Source: Streptomyces lomondensis (lineage in GTDB: Bacteria > Actinomycetota > Actinomycetes > Streptomycetales > Streptomycetaceae). Taken from it: a DNA stretch of 64,000 nt. The stretch lies in the NCBI RefSeq assembly GCF_014651035.1, contig NZ_BMWC01000015.1, positions 85,804 to 149,803 of the forward strand, written 5' to 3'. Under the pieces are notes generated by a model, which ran no database searches, was not told the origin of the DNA, and saw nothing but the letters and a program-made list of their open reading frames with translations. Numbering within the stretch: the stretch's first letter is position 1; each line of letters begins with the position of its first letter. Of the stretch, positions 17,111-24,522 are shown piece by piece. The position numbers were made by a program, and so were the translations under genes.

Positions 17111-17950
17111 ATGCGCACTGCCCAGGAGTCACCGCCGACCCTCGCCACCGTCCTCGGCGCCGCCTACCGGCGGCTGACCGGCATCTGCGAGGCGCTGACC
17201 GTCGAGGTCGCGGACCCCTGGACGGCCGCCGGGCAAGGGGCCATCCGCGCGAGCGAACTGACGTCGGATCAGGGCACGCTCGACGCCTTCCTGGACGCGG
17301 AGGCGACCCGCGTCCGCACCCGCCACGGCCTCACCCCGCGCCCCCACGTCACCGCCTCGCGCGCCCTGCACGGCTACGCCTGGTCGATCGCCCTCCTGAT
17401 GAGCGGCGTGTGGTACCTGGAGCGCCGCGTGCCGCGCATCCGGCCCCGGTCGGTGTGCCTGGACCTCGCCTCCGACACGTACACGATCACCCCCGAGGCC
17501 CGGGTCGCCTGTTTGCCCGGCGACCCCGTCGGCGCACTGCCCGGAGCGGTGACCGTCGCCGGCGAGGAGGCCCTGCGGGCCGAGCTGCGCGCCGCGGTCG
17601 CCGACCACATGCGCCCGCTGCTCACCGCCCTCGGCCCGGCCGTACGCCGCGGCCCGCGCGCCCTGTGGGGCATGGTCGGCGACGACCTCGTCTCCGGCAT
17701 CTGGTACCTGGGCCGCACCCTCGGTCGCGAGGACGACGCCGTACGCGCCGCGACCGCCCTGCTCCCCGAACCCGTCGGCCCGTACCCCGCCGGAGCGGAC
17801 TTCCGCCTCCTGACCGGCGCCGACGGCCGGCGGCACCGGACCCGCACCCGCGCGGGCTGCTGCCTCTACTACGCCATCCGGCCCGACGAGGCCTGCGCCA
17901 CCTGCCCCCGCACCGACGACGCGGAACGCCTGCGCCGTCTGGAGTCCTGA
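17111..17950 (+). CDS. FhuF-like [2Fe-2S] ferric-siderophore reductase (279 aa)
   Basis: A cytosolic FhuF-type ferric reductase that would release iron from an imported ferric siderophore. The family hallmark C-C-x10-C-x2-C is present at the C-terminus (AGCCLYYAIRPDEACATCPR, about residues 254-273), giving four cysteines for a [2Fe-2S] cluster. The upstream ~250 residues form the family's poorly conserved alpha-helical domain, with GVWYLERRVPRI and VSGIWYLGRTLG near the expected places. ATG at 17111 follows AGGAG. It is divergent from the siderophore operon across the iron box, which links it to uptake of the operon's product. No ferric-siderophore transporter genes are in the window. Confidence 0.87.
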   Translation: MRTAQESPPTLATVLGAAYRRLTGICEALTVEVADPWTAAGQGAIRASELTSDQGTLDAFLDAEATRVRTRHGLTPRPHVTASRALHGYAWSIALLMSGVWYLERRVPRIRPRSVCLDLASDTYTITPEARVACLPGDPVGALPGAVTVAGEEALRAELRAAVADHMRPLLTALGPAVRRGPRALWGMVGDDLVSGIWYLGRTLGREDDAVRAATALLPEPVGPYPAGADFRLLTGADGRRHRTRTRAGCCLYYAIRPDEACATCPRTDDAERLRRLES

Positions 17951-18121
17951 CACACTGTCAAGATCGCCGCGGCCGACCACCGGCCCTCGCAGCGTGGTCC
18001 GCATCTCTTCCAGGGCGGCCCTGGCTCTGACGTTCTCCTCGGGACGCGTGACCGTGCTGACCTCCCCAGCGTCCCGCCGACCGCGGAGCGATGCATGCCG
18101 GCGGGAGGACGTGAGGCCCGG

Positions 18122-19003
18122 TCAGGCCGTGCGCACGGCCGTGCGCCTCGCCCCCCACCGCCGGCTCCGGTACCGGCCGGCCACCCGGCACACCGCGTAG
18201 ATCGTGAACGAAATCGTCGTGACGTAGGGGCTGATGGGGATGCTGCTGCCCAGCGCGAGCAGGATGCCGCCCTCGATCGAGGCCACGGCGAACAGCACGC
18301 TCAGCACGGGCAGCAGCACCGGGGAGGCGGTGACGCGGGCGGCGGCAGCGGCCGGGGTCACCACCAGGGTGAGCACCAGCAACGCGCCGACGACCTGCAC
18401 TGACAGGGCGACCGCGAGCCCGAGCACCAGCATGAACGCGAAGGACAGCGCACGCACCGGCACCCCGCGCGCCGCCGCCACGTCCGGGTCGGTGCTGGCG
18501 AAGGCGAGGGGCCGCCACATGACCGCCAGCGCGGCCAGCACCAGGACGGAGGTGCCGAGCAGCCACGACATCTGCGGGGTGTCGACGGCGACGATCTGCC
18601 CGGTGAGCAGCCCGAACTTGTTCGCCGCCCGGCCCTTGTAGAGGGCGAGGAAGAGCACGCCGAGCCCCAGCCCGAACGGCATGATGATGCCGATCACCGA
18701 GTTGCGGTCCCGGGCCCGCGTCCCCAGTACGCCGATGGCGCCGGCCGCGAGGAGCGAACCGGCGATCGAGCCCGCCACGATGTTCGCTCCGAGCAGCAGC
18801 GCCGCCGACGCGCCCGCGAAGGACAGCTCGCTGATGCCGTGCACCGCGAACGGCAGGTCCCGCATCAGGACGAACACCCCGGCCAGCCCGCCCACGAGGC
18901 CGAGCGCGACTCCGGCGATGAGGGAGTTGCGGACCAGGGCGAGCAGTTCGCCGTAGTCGGTGAAGTCGAAGATCTGGTGCCAGATCCCGTCGGCGAGTGT
19001 CAT
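18122..19003 (-). CDS. Zinc/manganese ABC transporter permease (293 aa)
   Basis: The membrane subunit of a cluster-9 metal importer (ZnuB/TroC/AztB family), with about eight hydrophobic segments. Family landmarks are RNSLIAGVALGLVGGLAGVFVLMRDLPFAVHG-like residues near 25-55, the SELSFAGASAALL segment and the EAA-like LVVTPAAAAARVT around residue 223. The ATG at 19003 overlaps the ATPase stop by ATGA. It is the last of three coupled genes (binding protein, ATPase, permease). A short basic tail (RRWGARRTAV) ends the protein. It should take up a divalent metal at the cytoplasmic membrane under control of the upstream Zur-like boxes. Confidence 0.9.
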   Translation of the reverse strand: MTLADGIWHQIFDFTDYGELLALVRNSLIAGVALGLVGGLAGVFVLMRDLPFAVHGISELSFAGASAALLLGANIVAGSIAGSLLAAGAIGVLGTRARDRNSVIGIIMPFGLGLGVLFLALYKGRAANKFGLLTGQIVAVDTPQMSWLLGTSVLVLAALAVMWRPLAFASTDPDVAAARGVPVRALSFAFMLVLGLAVALSVQVVGALLVLTLVVTPAAAAARVTASPVLLPVLSVLFAVASIEGGILLALGSSIPISPYVTTISFTIYAVCRVAGRYRSRRWGARRTAVRTA

Positions 19004-19848
19004 GCGCGCACTCCGTCCGTCTCGTCGGCCCGCTCGGGGTGGTGCGGTGGCGAGGCCGGTTCGTCGGGCGCCCCGGCGACGACGACCCGGCCCCGGACGC
19101 GCACGACGTCGACCTGCGTGCCGTAGAGCCGGGTCAGCGACTCGGAGGTCAGCACCTCGTCCGGGGTGCCGACCCGGTGACCGCCCCGGGCCAGGTACAG
19201 CACCCGGTCGACCAGCCCCAGCACCGGGTTGATCTCGTGCGTCACGAACACCACCGCCGTGCCGTGGGAGCGGCGCCGGGCGTCGATCAGCTCGGTGACG
19301 GCCCGCTGGTGGTTCAGGTCGAGCGACAGCAGCGGCTCGTCGCACAGCAGGATCCGCGGGTCGGTCGCCAGGGCCTGCCCGATGCGCACGCGCTGGCGTT
19401 CGCCGCCGGACAGCATCCCGAGCGGGGCGTCCGCGTACGCCGCGGCCCCGACCGACTCGAGGATCTCGTCCACCCGGCGACGGATCCCGCCGCCGCGCAG
19501 CCGTGGCCCGAAGCGGTGCCCGTCGATGCCGAACCGCACGAGGTCCCGGGCGCGCAGCAGGGCCTGCGCGGACAGCGCCGCCTGCTGCGGGACGTAGCCG
19601 ATGTGCCGGGCGGCCTCGCGCGCCGGCCCGCCGAGGACCGTCAGCGTCCCGGCGGACAGCGGCTGACGGCCCAGCAGCGCCCGGACGAAACTGGTCTTGC
19701 CCGCGCCGTTCGGACCGAGCACGGCCAGGAACTCCCCGGGCCGCACGTCCAGGTCGAGGCCGCTCCACACCTCGCGGTCGCCGTAGGACAGGGCCGCGGC
19801 GCGCAGGCTGACGACGGGCGCGCGGTCCTGGCGGGGGAGCGCGCTCAC
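19000..19848 (-). CDS. Zinc/manganese ABC transporter ATP-binding protein (282 aa)
   Basis: The ATPase of the metal importer. The Walker A motif is GPNGAGKTS (about residues 45-53), the Q-loop YVPQQAALS, the signature LSGGERQRVRI, Walker B ILLCDEPLLSLD and the switch histidine in FVTHEIN. The C-terminal ~40 residues are Pro/Glu/His-rich and unlike the catalytic core. The start is a GTG at 19848 overlapping the binding-protein stop (GTGA), and the stop overlaps the permease start, so all three subunits are probably made in a coupled way. Metal specificity depends on the binding protein. Confidence 0.92.
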   Translation of the reverse strand: MSALPRQDRAPVVSLRAAALSYGDREVWSGLDLDVRPGEFLAVLGPNGAGKTSFVRALLGRQPLSAGTLTVLGGPAREAARHIGYVPQQAALSAQALLRARDLVRFGIDGHRFGPRLRGGGIRRRVDEILESVGAAAYADAPLGMLSGGERQRVRIGQALATDPRILLCDEPLLSLDLNHQRAVTELIDARRRSHGTAVVFVTHEINPVLGLVDRVLYLARGGHRVGTPDEVLTSESLTRLYGTQVDVVRVRGRVVVAGAPDEPASPPHHPERADETDGVRA

Positions 19849-20765
19849 TTGGCCAGCGCGCTCGCGAGCGCGTCGACGTTGCCGGTCATCCAGCCGAGGT
19901 AGTCCTTGCCCTTCGGCAGGGTCTCGGTCACGGGCACGACGGGGACGTCGGCCGCCTTGGCCGCCGACTCGGCCTTCTCGGTCTGCGGGCCGGAGGTCTG
20001 CTCGTTGTAGACGAGCGCCTTCACCTTCCTGCCGCTGAACAGGGCGAGACTCTCCTGGAGGACCCGCGGGGATACGTCGTCGCCCTCCTCGACGGCCTCG
20101 CTGAACGCCGGGGGCGTCTTGTCGACCAGACCGCTCGCCTCGGTCATGTACAGCGGCACGGGCTCGGTGATCGCCACCCCCTCGCCGCCGTGCTCCTTCT
20201 TGATCTGCGCCTCCTTCGCCTCCAGCGGCGCGAGCTTCGCCTTGAAGGCGGCGGCGTTCTTGGTGAAGGCGGCGGCGCCGTCCGGGTCGGCCTTGGCGAG
20301 AGCCGCGGCTATGCGGTCGGCGACCTCGGCGACGGTGGGGAAGTCGTACCAGACGTGCTCGTTGAGCTCGCCGCCCTTGGGGGCGGTCCTGCCGGACACC
20401 TTCACCGCGTTGATCACCGCGGCGGAGTCGTTGTGGCCGCTCTTCAGCATGCGGTCGACGAAGTCGTCGTAGCCGCCGCCGTTCTCGACGACGACCTTCG
20501 CCTTGGACAGGGCCAGCTGGTTCTGGGTGTCGGCCTCGTAGGAGTGCGGGTCCTGGTCGGGGTCGCTGATGATCGAGGTGACGTCGACCCTGTCGCCGCC
20601 GATGTGCCGCACGATGTCGCCGTAGACGTTCGTGGAGGCGACCACCGCCACACGGGCCGGCGTGCTGGTGCCGCCGGCGGAGTCCGACGAGCTGCCGCAG
20701 CCCGCGAGGAGGGCCAGGGACGCGCTGGTCAGCAGCGCCAGGCGGCGGGACGTGGACAGGGGCAT
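19845..20765 (-). CDS. Metal ABC transporter substrate-binding lipoprotein (306 aa)
   Basis: A cluster A-I (ZnuA/TroA/AztC-like) lipoprotein. The signal peptide ends in a lipobox LAGC with Cys23. Expected metal ligands are His in DPHSYE and His in NEHVWYD. The third ligand position, usually His in zinc binders, appears as Glu in AITEPVPLYM. The fourth falls near VTETLPKGKDYL. A His-His-Glu-acidic set is closer to Mn/TroA-type proteins, while the upstream Zur-like boxes point to zinc, so specificity is uncertain. No His-rich loop is present. It is first gene of the importer operon, with ATG at 20765. Confidence 0.88.
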   Translation of the reverse strand: MPLSTSRRLALLTSASLALLAGCGSSSDSAGGTSTPARVAVVASTNVYGDIVRHIGGDRVDVTSIISDPDQDPHSYEADTQNQLALSKAKVVVENGGGYDDFVDRMLKSGHNDSAAVINAVKVSGRTAPKGGELNEHVWYDFPTVAEVADRIAAALAKADPDGAAAFTKNAAAFKAKLAPLEAKEAQIKKEHGGEGVAITEPVPLYMTEASGLVDKTPPAFSEAVEEGDDVSPRVLQESLALFSGRKVKALVYNEQTSGPQTEKAESAAKAADVPVVPVTETLPKGKDYLGWMTGNVDALASALAK

Positions 20766-20821
20766 GGCTCCTCCAGGACGGATGGGCAGAGGGGTTCGGG
20801 GCAGGCAGGCGCCACGCTAGA

Positions 20822-20836
20822 TGGCAATGAATGTCA
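20822..20836 (-). promoter_or_regulatory. Zur-box-like site 1 upstream of metal importer
   Basis: TGGCAATGAATGTCA has the 7-1-7 imperfect dyad form of Streptomyces Zur boxes (TGNNAATNATTNNCA-like). It lies 57 bp upstream of the binding-protein start. Binding of zinc-loaded Zur would repress the importer. Strength of match is moderate. Confidence 0.5.
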
Positions 20837-20861
20837 AGAGCGGGTTCCGGCCGAAGTCATG

Positions 20862-20876
20862 TGAAAACCATTGCCA
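20862..20876 (-). promoter_or_regulatory. Zur-box-like site 2
   Basis: TGAAAACCATTGCCA is a second 7-1-7 Zur-like dyad 40 bp from the first, or about four helical turns. It could work cooperatively with site 1 on the importer, or serve the divergent regulator gene. Confidence 0.45.
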
Positions 20877-20907
20877 ACTGTTGGTAATTTCTGGACTGAC
20901 TATCCAG
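20871..20907 (+). promoter_or_regulatory. Two inverted repeats upstream of DauR-type regulator
   Basis: TTGCCAAC-T-GTTGGTAA (20871-20887) is a 17-bp dyad with one mismatch. CTGGA-N7-TCCAG (20891-20907) follows directly. They lie 47-83 bp before the regulator start and may be its own operators. The first overlaps Zur-like site 2 by 6 bp. Confidence 0.4.
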
Positions 20908-20953
20908 CTGCTGGACGTGTCGTCTAGATTGGGGGCACCTGAGGGGAGACGTC

Positions 20954-21640
20954 ATGGCCACCGAACAAGCCCGGGACGCCGAGCGGGACGCGATCCTCGC
21001 CGCGCTCACGCCGGTCGTCGACGGGATCGCCGCGACCTTCGGTCCGCTCTGCGACGTCGTGCTGCACGACTACCGGAACCCGGAGAAGTCGGTGGTCGCC
21101 GTCGCCGGATCGATCACCGGACGGACGGTGGGCGGCGCGATGAGCGAGATCGGCATGCGCGTCCTCGCCCGCGGCGACGAGGCGGCCGACGAACTGAACT
21201 ACGTCACCCGCACCCGGAACGGCACCCTGCTGAAGTCCTCCACGATGGTGCTGCGGGACTCCGCGGGAGCGGTGTTCGGCGCGCTCTGCGTCAACGTGGA
21301 CATCAGCGCCGTCAGCCAGGCCCACAGCCTGCTCGGGGCGCTCGCCGGAGCCGGTGCCGCCCCGGCGGAACCGCCGACCACCACCTTCGGCAACGACATC
21401 GACTCCGTGGTCGACGCCCTCGTCGACGCCCACCGGTCGAAACAGCGGGGCAGCTGGGCGGAGCTGGACCGGGCGGAACGCCTGGAGCTGTTCGGCGGAC
21501 TGGACGCACGCGGTGTCTTCGCCGTGCGCGGCGCGGTCGAGCAGGTTGCCGCCCGGCTCGGCATCTCCCGCGCCTCCGCCTACCACTACCTCGCCCAGGC
21601 CCGGGCCGCCCACGACACATCCACCGGAGGAACCGCGTGA
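20954..21640 (+). CDS. DauR/YheO-type PAS-HTH transcriptional regulator (228 aa)
   Basis: A regulator with an N-terminal YheO-like PAS domain (about residues 10-125; VVDGIAATFGPLCDVVLHD, then ALCVNVDIS) and a C-terminal HTH_22 domain whose recognition helix region is VEQVAARLGISRASAYHYL (about 195-213). DauR, the named member, controls D-arginine catabolism, and related proteins sit beside amino-acid dehydratases. Here the gene overlaps the following serine/threonine dehydratase by GTGA, so regulator and enzyme form a pair. The likely effector is an amino acid substrate of that enzyme. Start is the ATG at 20954 after GAGGGGAGACGTC. Confidence 0.85.
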   Translation: MATEQARDAERDAILAALTPVVDGIAATFGPLCDVVLHDYRNPEKSVVAVAGSITGRTVGGAMSEIGMRVLARGDEAADELNYVTRTRNGTLLKSSTMVLRDSAGAVFGALCVNVDISAVSQAHSLLGALAGAGAAPAEPPTTTFGNDIDSVVDALVDAHRSKQRGSWAELDRAERLELFGGLDARGVFAVRGAVEQVAARLGISRASAYHYLAQARAAHDTSTGGTA

Positions 21641-22635
21641 CGACCACCACCCCACCCGTCACCCTCGACGACGTCCGCGACGCCGCCGCCCGGCTCAAGG
21701 GCGTCGCCCACCGCACCCCGGTCCTGCGCTCCCGCACCCTGGACGCGCTCGCCGGCGCCGAGATCCACCTCAAGTGCGAGAACTTCCAGCGCGTGGGCGC
21801 CTTCAAGTTCCGCGGCGCCTACAACGCCGCCTCCCGCCTCACCCCCGAGCAGCTGTCCCGGGGCATCGCCGCCTACTCCTCCGGCAACCACGCCCAGGCC
21901 GTCGCCCTGGCCGCCCGCGAGCTCGGCACCACCGCCGTGATCGTCATGCCGGAGGACGCCCCGCCGTCGAAACGGGCGGCCACCGCCGGCTACGGCGCCG
22001 AGATCGTCACGTACGACCGCTACACCGGCGACCGCGTCGCCCTCGCCGAGGCCCTGGCCGCCGAGCGGGGCCTGACGGTCATCCCGCCCTACGAGCATCC
22101 GCACGTCATCGCCGGGCAGGGCACCGCCGCACTCGAACTCGTCGAAGAAGCAGGGGAGTTGGACGCGCTGATCGCGCCCGTCGGCGGCGGGGGACTGATC
22201 GCCGGCAGCGGTACGGCCGTCAAGGGCCTGCACCCCGCAACCCGCGTGATCGGCGTCGAACCAGAGGCCGGGGACGACACCAGACGGTCCCTGGAGGCCG
22301 GCCGGCGCGTCAGCATCCCGGTCCCGCACACCATCGCCGACGGCCAGGCCCTGCACACCCCCGGAGAGCTGACCTTCTCCCTGAACCGGCGCCTCCTCGA
22401 CGACGTCGTCCTGGTCAGCGACGACGAGATCCGGGACGCGATGCGGTTCGCCTTCGAGCGGCTGAAGATCGTCGTCGAACCGAGCGGCGCCACCCCGCTG
22501 GCCGCCCTGCTCACCGGCCGCGCGGGCCGCCTCCCGGGCCGCGTCGGCGTCATCCTCTCCGGCGGCAACATCGACGCCGGGCGCTTCGCCGAGCTCTGCG
22601 GGAGCGGCGCCCCCGGAATGGCGCCGCCCGCTTGA
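21637..22635 (+). CDS. Threonine/serine dehydratase or racemase, PLP fold type II (332 aa)
   Basis: A fold-type II PLP enzyme of the catabolic threonine/serine dehydratase group, which also includes serine racemases. The PLP lysine is in GAFKFRGAYNA (about residue 57), the substrate loop is SSGNHAQAVAL and the phosphate-binding glycine loop GGGGLIAG (about 184-191). It lacks the C-terminal ACT-like domain of biosynthetic IlvA, which fits a catabolic role: deamination of Ser/Thr to pyruvate/2-oxobutyrate. The GTG at 21637 overlaps the regulator stop. Relatives include hydroxyaspartate dehydratases and racemases, so D-amino acid activity is possible given the DauR-type neighbour. Confidence 0.87.
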   Translation: MTTTTPPVTLDDVRDAAARLKGVAHRTPVLRSRTLDALAGAEIHLKCENFQRVGAFKFRGAYNAASRLTPEQLSRGIAAYSSGNHAQAVALAARELGTTAVIVMPEDAPPSKRAATAGYGAEIVTYDRYTGDRVALAEALAAERGLTVIPPYEHPHVIAGQGTAALELVEEAGELDALIAPVGGGGLIAGSGTAVKGLHPATRVIGVEPEAGDDTRRSLEAGRRVSIPVPHTIADGQALHTPGELTFSLNRRLLDDVVLVSDDEIRDAMRFAFERLKIVVEPSGATPLAALLTGRAGRLPGRVGVILSGGNIDAGRFAELCGSGAPGMAPPA

Positions 22636-22678
22636 CGGACGGACGATGGAAGCACATCCCTCACCGAGGAGGAGCGTC

Positions 22679-23038
22679 ATGCTTGAGGTGAAGACGCTCG
22701 ACAAGCCGGACGAGCGGCGCGACTACCCCCGAGGCCACCTGGAAGCCGTCCACATGACGGGACTGGACTTCGCCGTGGCCACGTTCGAACCGGGCTGGCG
22801 CTGGTCCGAGTCCGTGGCTCCCATCGCCGGGACCGACAGCTGCCAGATCCACCACAACGGCTACGTCGTCTCGGGCCGTCTGCACATCCGTATGAACGAC
22901 GGCGGGGAAGGCGAGGTCGGCCCCGGCGACGTGTTCGTCTGCCCGCCCGGGCACGATGCCTGGGTCGTCGGCGACGAGCAGTGCGTGGTGTACGACTTCG
23001 CGGGCAGCATGGCCAAGGAGTACGCCAAGAAGGACTAG
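22679..23038 (+). CDS. Cupin-domain protein (119 aa)
   Basis: A single-domain cupin. The first motif area is QIHHNGYVVSGRLHIRM (about residues 58-74) and the second GPGDVFVCPPGHDAWVVG (about 81-98), with two adjacent His plus a later His for a metal site. The usual Glu of the first motif is not obvious. The ATG at 22679 follows GAGGAGCGTC, a good ribosome site. It runs the same way as the dehydratase with a 43-bp gap and may share its transcript. The terminal KEYAKKD is basic. The activity is not known; small cupins like this are dioxygenases, isomerases or sugar/ligand binders. Confidence 0.8.
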   Translation: MLEVKTLDKPDERRDYPRGHLEAVHMTGLDFAVATFEPGWRWSESVAPIAGTDSCQIHHNGYVVSGRLHIRMNDGGEGEVGPGDVFVCPPGHDAWVVGDEQCVVYDFAGSMAKEYAKKD

Positions 23039-23110
23039 ACCGTTCACCCATGAGGCCGGCGGGCTTCGGGCTCCTCTCGCCCCCCGCCCGCACGCGGCCC
23101 CTTGCCTGTG

Positions 23111-23157
23111 GAAACCGATCGGTTTGCGCTTCCCGCCATGGGGAACCGATCGGTTTC
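23111..23157. terminator. Perfect 14-bp inverted repeat between convergent genes
   Basis: GAAACCGATCGGTT (23111-23124) and AACCGATCGGTTTC (23144-23157) are exact reverse complements with a 19-nt loop. They sit between the cupin stop (23038) and the convergent VWA gene stop (23164), the place for a bidirectional terminator. Each arm is itself a palindrome around AACCGATCGGTT, like TetR operators, so a second reading is a relict operator pair. Confidence 0.55.
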
Positions 23158-23163
23158 CCTTCT

Positions 23164-24522
23164 TCAGACCGGCAGCAGCCGTGCCACCAGCGCGCTCAAC
23201 TGCCGGGCGGTGCGGCACTCGTGCATCTCGACCAGCTCGGCGTACGCGGGCGCGGCGGAGTCGCCCGTGCCCCAGCGGGAGCGCTGCTCGGGGTTCAACC
23301 AGTGCACCCGACGCGCCCGTTCGGCGATCCGCCGTACGGCCGGCAGGTTCGGGTCGCTCCGGTTCGTCCGGGCGTCACCGAGGACCAACACGGTCGTGCG
23401 CGGACCGACCGCGTCCCCGTACCGCTCCGCGAACTCGCCCAGGGCCATGCCGTAGTCGCTGCTGCCGTGCCAGCCCGTGACCGCCGCCTCCGCCTGGATG
23501 CGGGCGCCCAGCCCCTCCGGGTCGGCGGTGCCGTGCTCCAGCAGCCCGGTCACCTCGTCGATCCGGTTGACGAAGGCGAACACGCGCACCTTGCCGAACT
23601 GGTCGTGCAGCGCCTGCACCAGCAGCATCGTGAAGTCCGAGAAGCCGGAGACCGACCCCGACACATCGCACAGCAGCACCAGTTCGGGGCGGGCCGGACG
23701 CCGCCGGCGCAGCACCGGCTTCATCGGCACGCCGCCCGTCGACAGCGAACCGCGCAGGGTCCGCCGCAGATCGATCGTGCCCCGGGAGGCGCGACGGCGC
23801 CGGGCCGCGAGCCGGGTCGCGAGCTTGCGGGCGAGCGGCTGAACCGTTCTGCGCAGTTCGGCGAGCCGGTCCTTCCCGGCGAACAGGAAGTCGACCCGGT
23901 CGGCGGTCGGGGCCACCGCCCGCCGGGCGATCTCGTCCCGGCCGCGCCGCTCGGCGACCCGGCGCCGCGCCTCCGCGGCCACCAGCGCGCGGAAGGCCTC
24001 GATCCGCCGCCGGATCTCGTCCTCCAGCAGCCGGTCCGCGAAGCCGGAACTCCCGACCCGCGCGCGCACCTCGTCCCGGACCCGGGCCATCAGGGTCTGC
24101 GGGCGCAGCCGCTCCAGCGTCTGGTACGACGACCAGCCGTCCGACTCCGGCGACGAACCGTAGCCGCCGAACCCGTCGACCGCCTCGATCGCCAGCCGGC
24201 CCAGCAGCGCCCGGTCGTCGGCGGCCAGGGCGGCCGCCAGCCGGTCGCGCAGATCGTCCCGCTCCGCCGCCTGCCGCTCCGGGCCGCCGACGCCGCGCGG
24301 GAAGTAGAGGTCGAAGACCGGGTCGAACACCTGCCGTTGCCCGGGCCCGTGCAGCAGCGTCGCCGCCAGCCCCTCGCGGAGCAACTCCCGGTCGGCGAGG
24401 CCCAGTTCCCCGATCGCCCGGGCCGCGTCGACGGTCTCGCCGGTGCCGATCCGGACGCCGTGTGCGCGGAGCGCCCCGACGAGGGACGTCAGCCGCTCGG
24501 CGACGCCTTCCCGCGTGGTCAC
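23164..24522 (-). CDS. VWA-domain protein, CoxE-like (452 aa)
   Basis: A cytosolic von Willebrand factor A protein of the CoxE type. The C-terminal VWA domain (about residues 280-450) has the metal-ion-dependent adhesion motif DVSGSVSG (DxSxS), with later Thr and Asp in TVLVLGDARTN. The N-terminal half is helical and charged, rich in Arg. Proteins of this kind work with MoxR AAA+ ATPases as chaperone pairs that insert metals or remodel enzymes. The MoxR gene lies directly upstream and overlaps by GTGA. The client enzyme is not in the neighbourhood. The GTG at 24522 is the start. Confidence 0.87.
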   Translation of the reverse strand: MTTREGVAERLTSLVGALRAHGVRIGTGETVDAARAIGELGLADRELLREGLAATLLHGPGQRQVFDPVFDLYFPRGVGGPERQAAERDDLRDRLAAALAADDRALLGRLAIEAVDGFGGYGSSPESDGWSSYQTLERLRPQTLMARVRDEVRARVGSSGFADRLLEDEIRRRIEAFRALVAAEARRRVAERRGRDEIARRAVAPTADRVDFLFAGKDRLAELRRTVQPLARKLATRLAARRRRASRGTIDLRRTLRGSLSTGGVPMKPVLRRRRPARPELVLLCDVSGSVSGFSDFTMLLVQALHDQFGKVRVFAFVNRIDEVTGLLEHGTADPEGLGARIQAEAAVTGWHGSSDYGMALGEFAERYGDAVGPRTTVLVLGDARTNRSDPNLPAVRRIAERARRVHWLNPEQRSRWGTGDSAAPAYAELVEMHECRTARQLSALVARLLPV

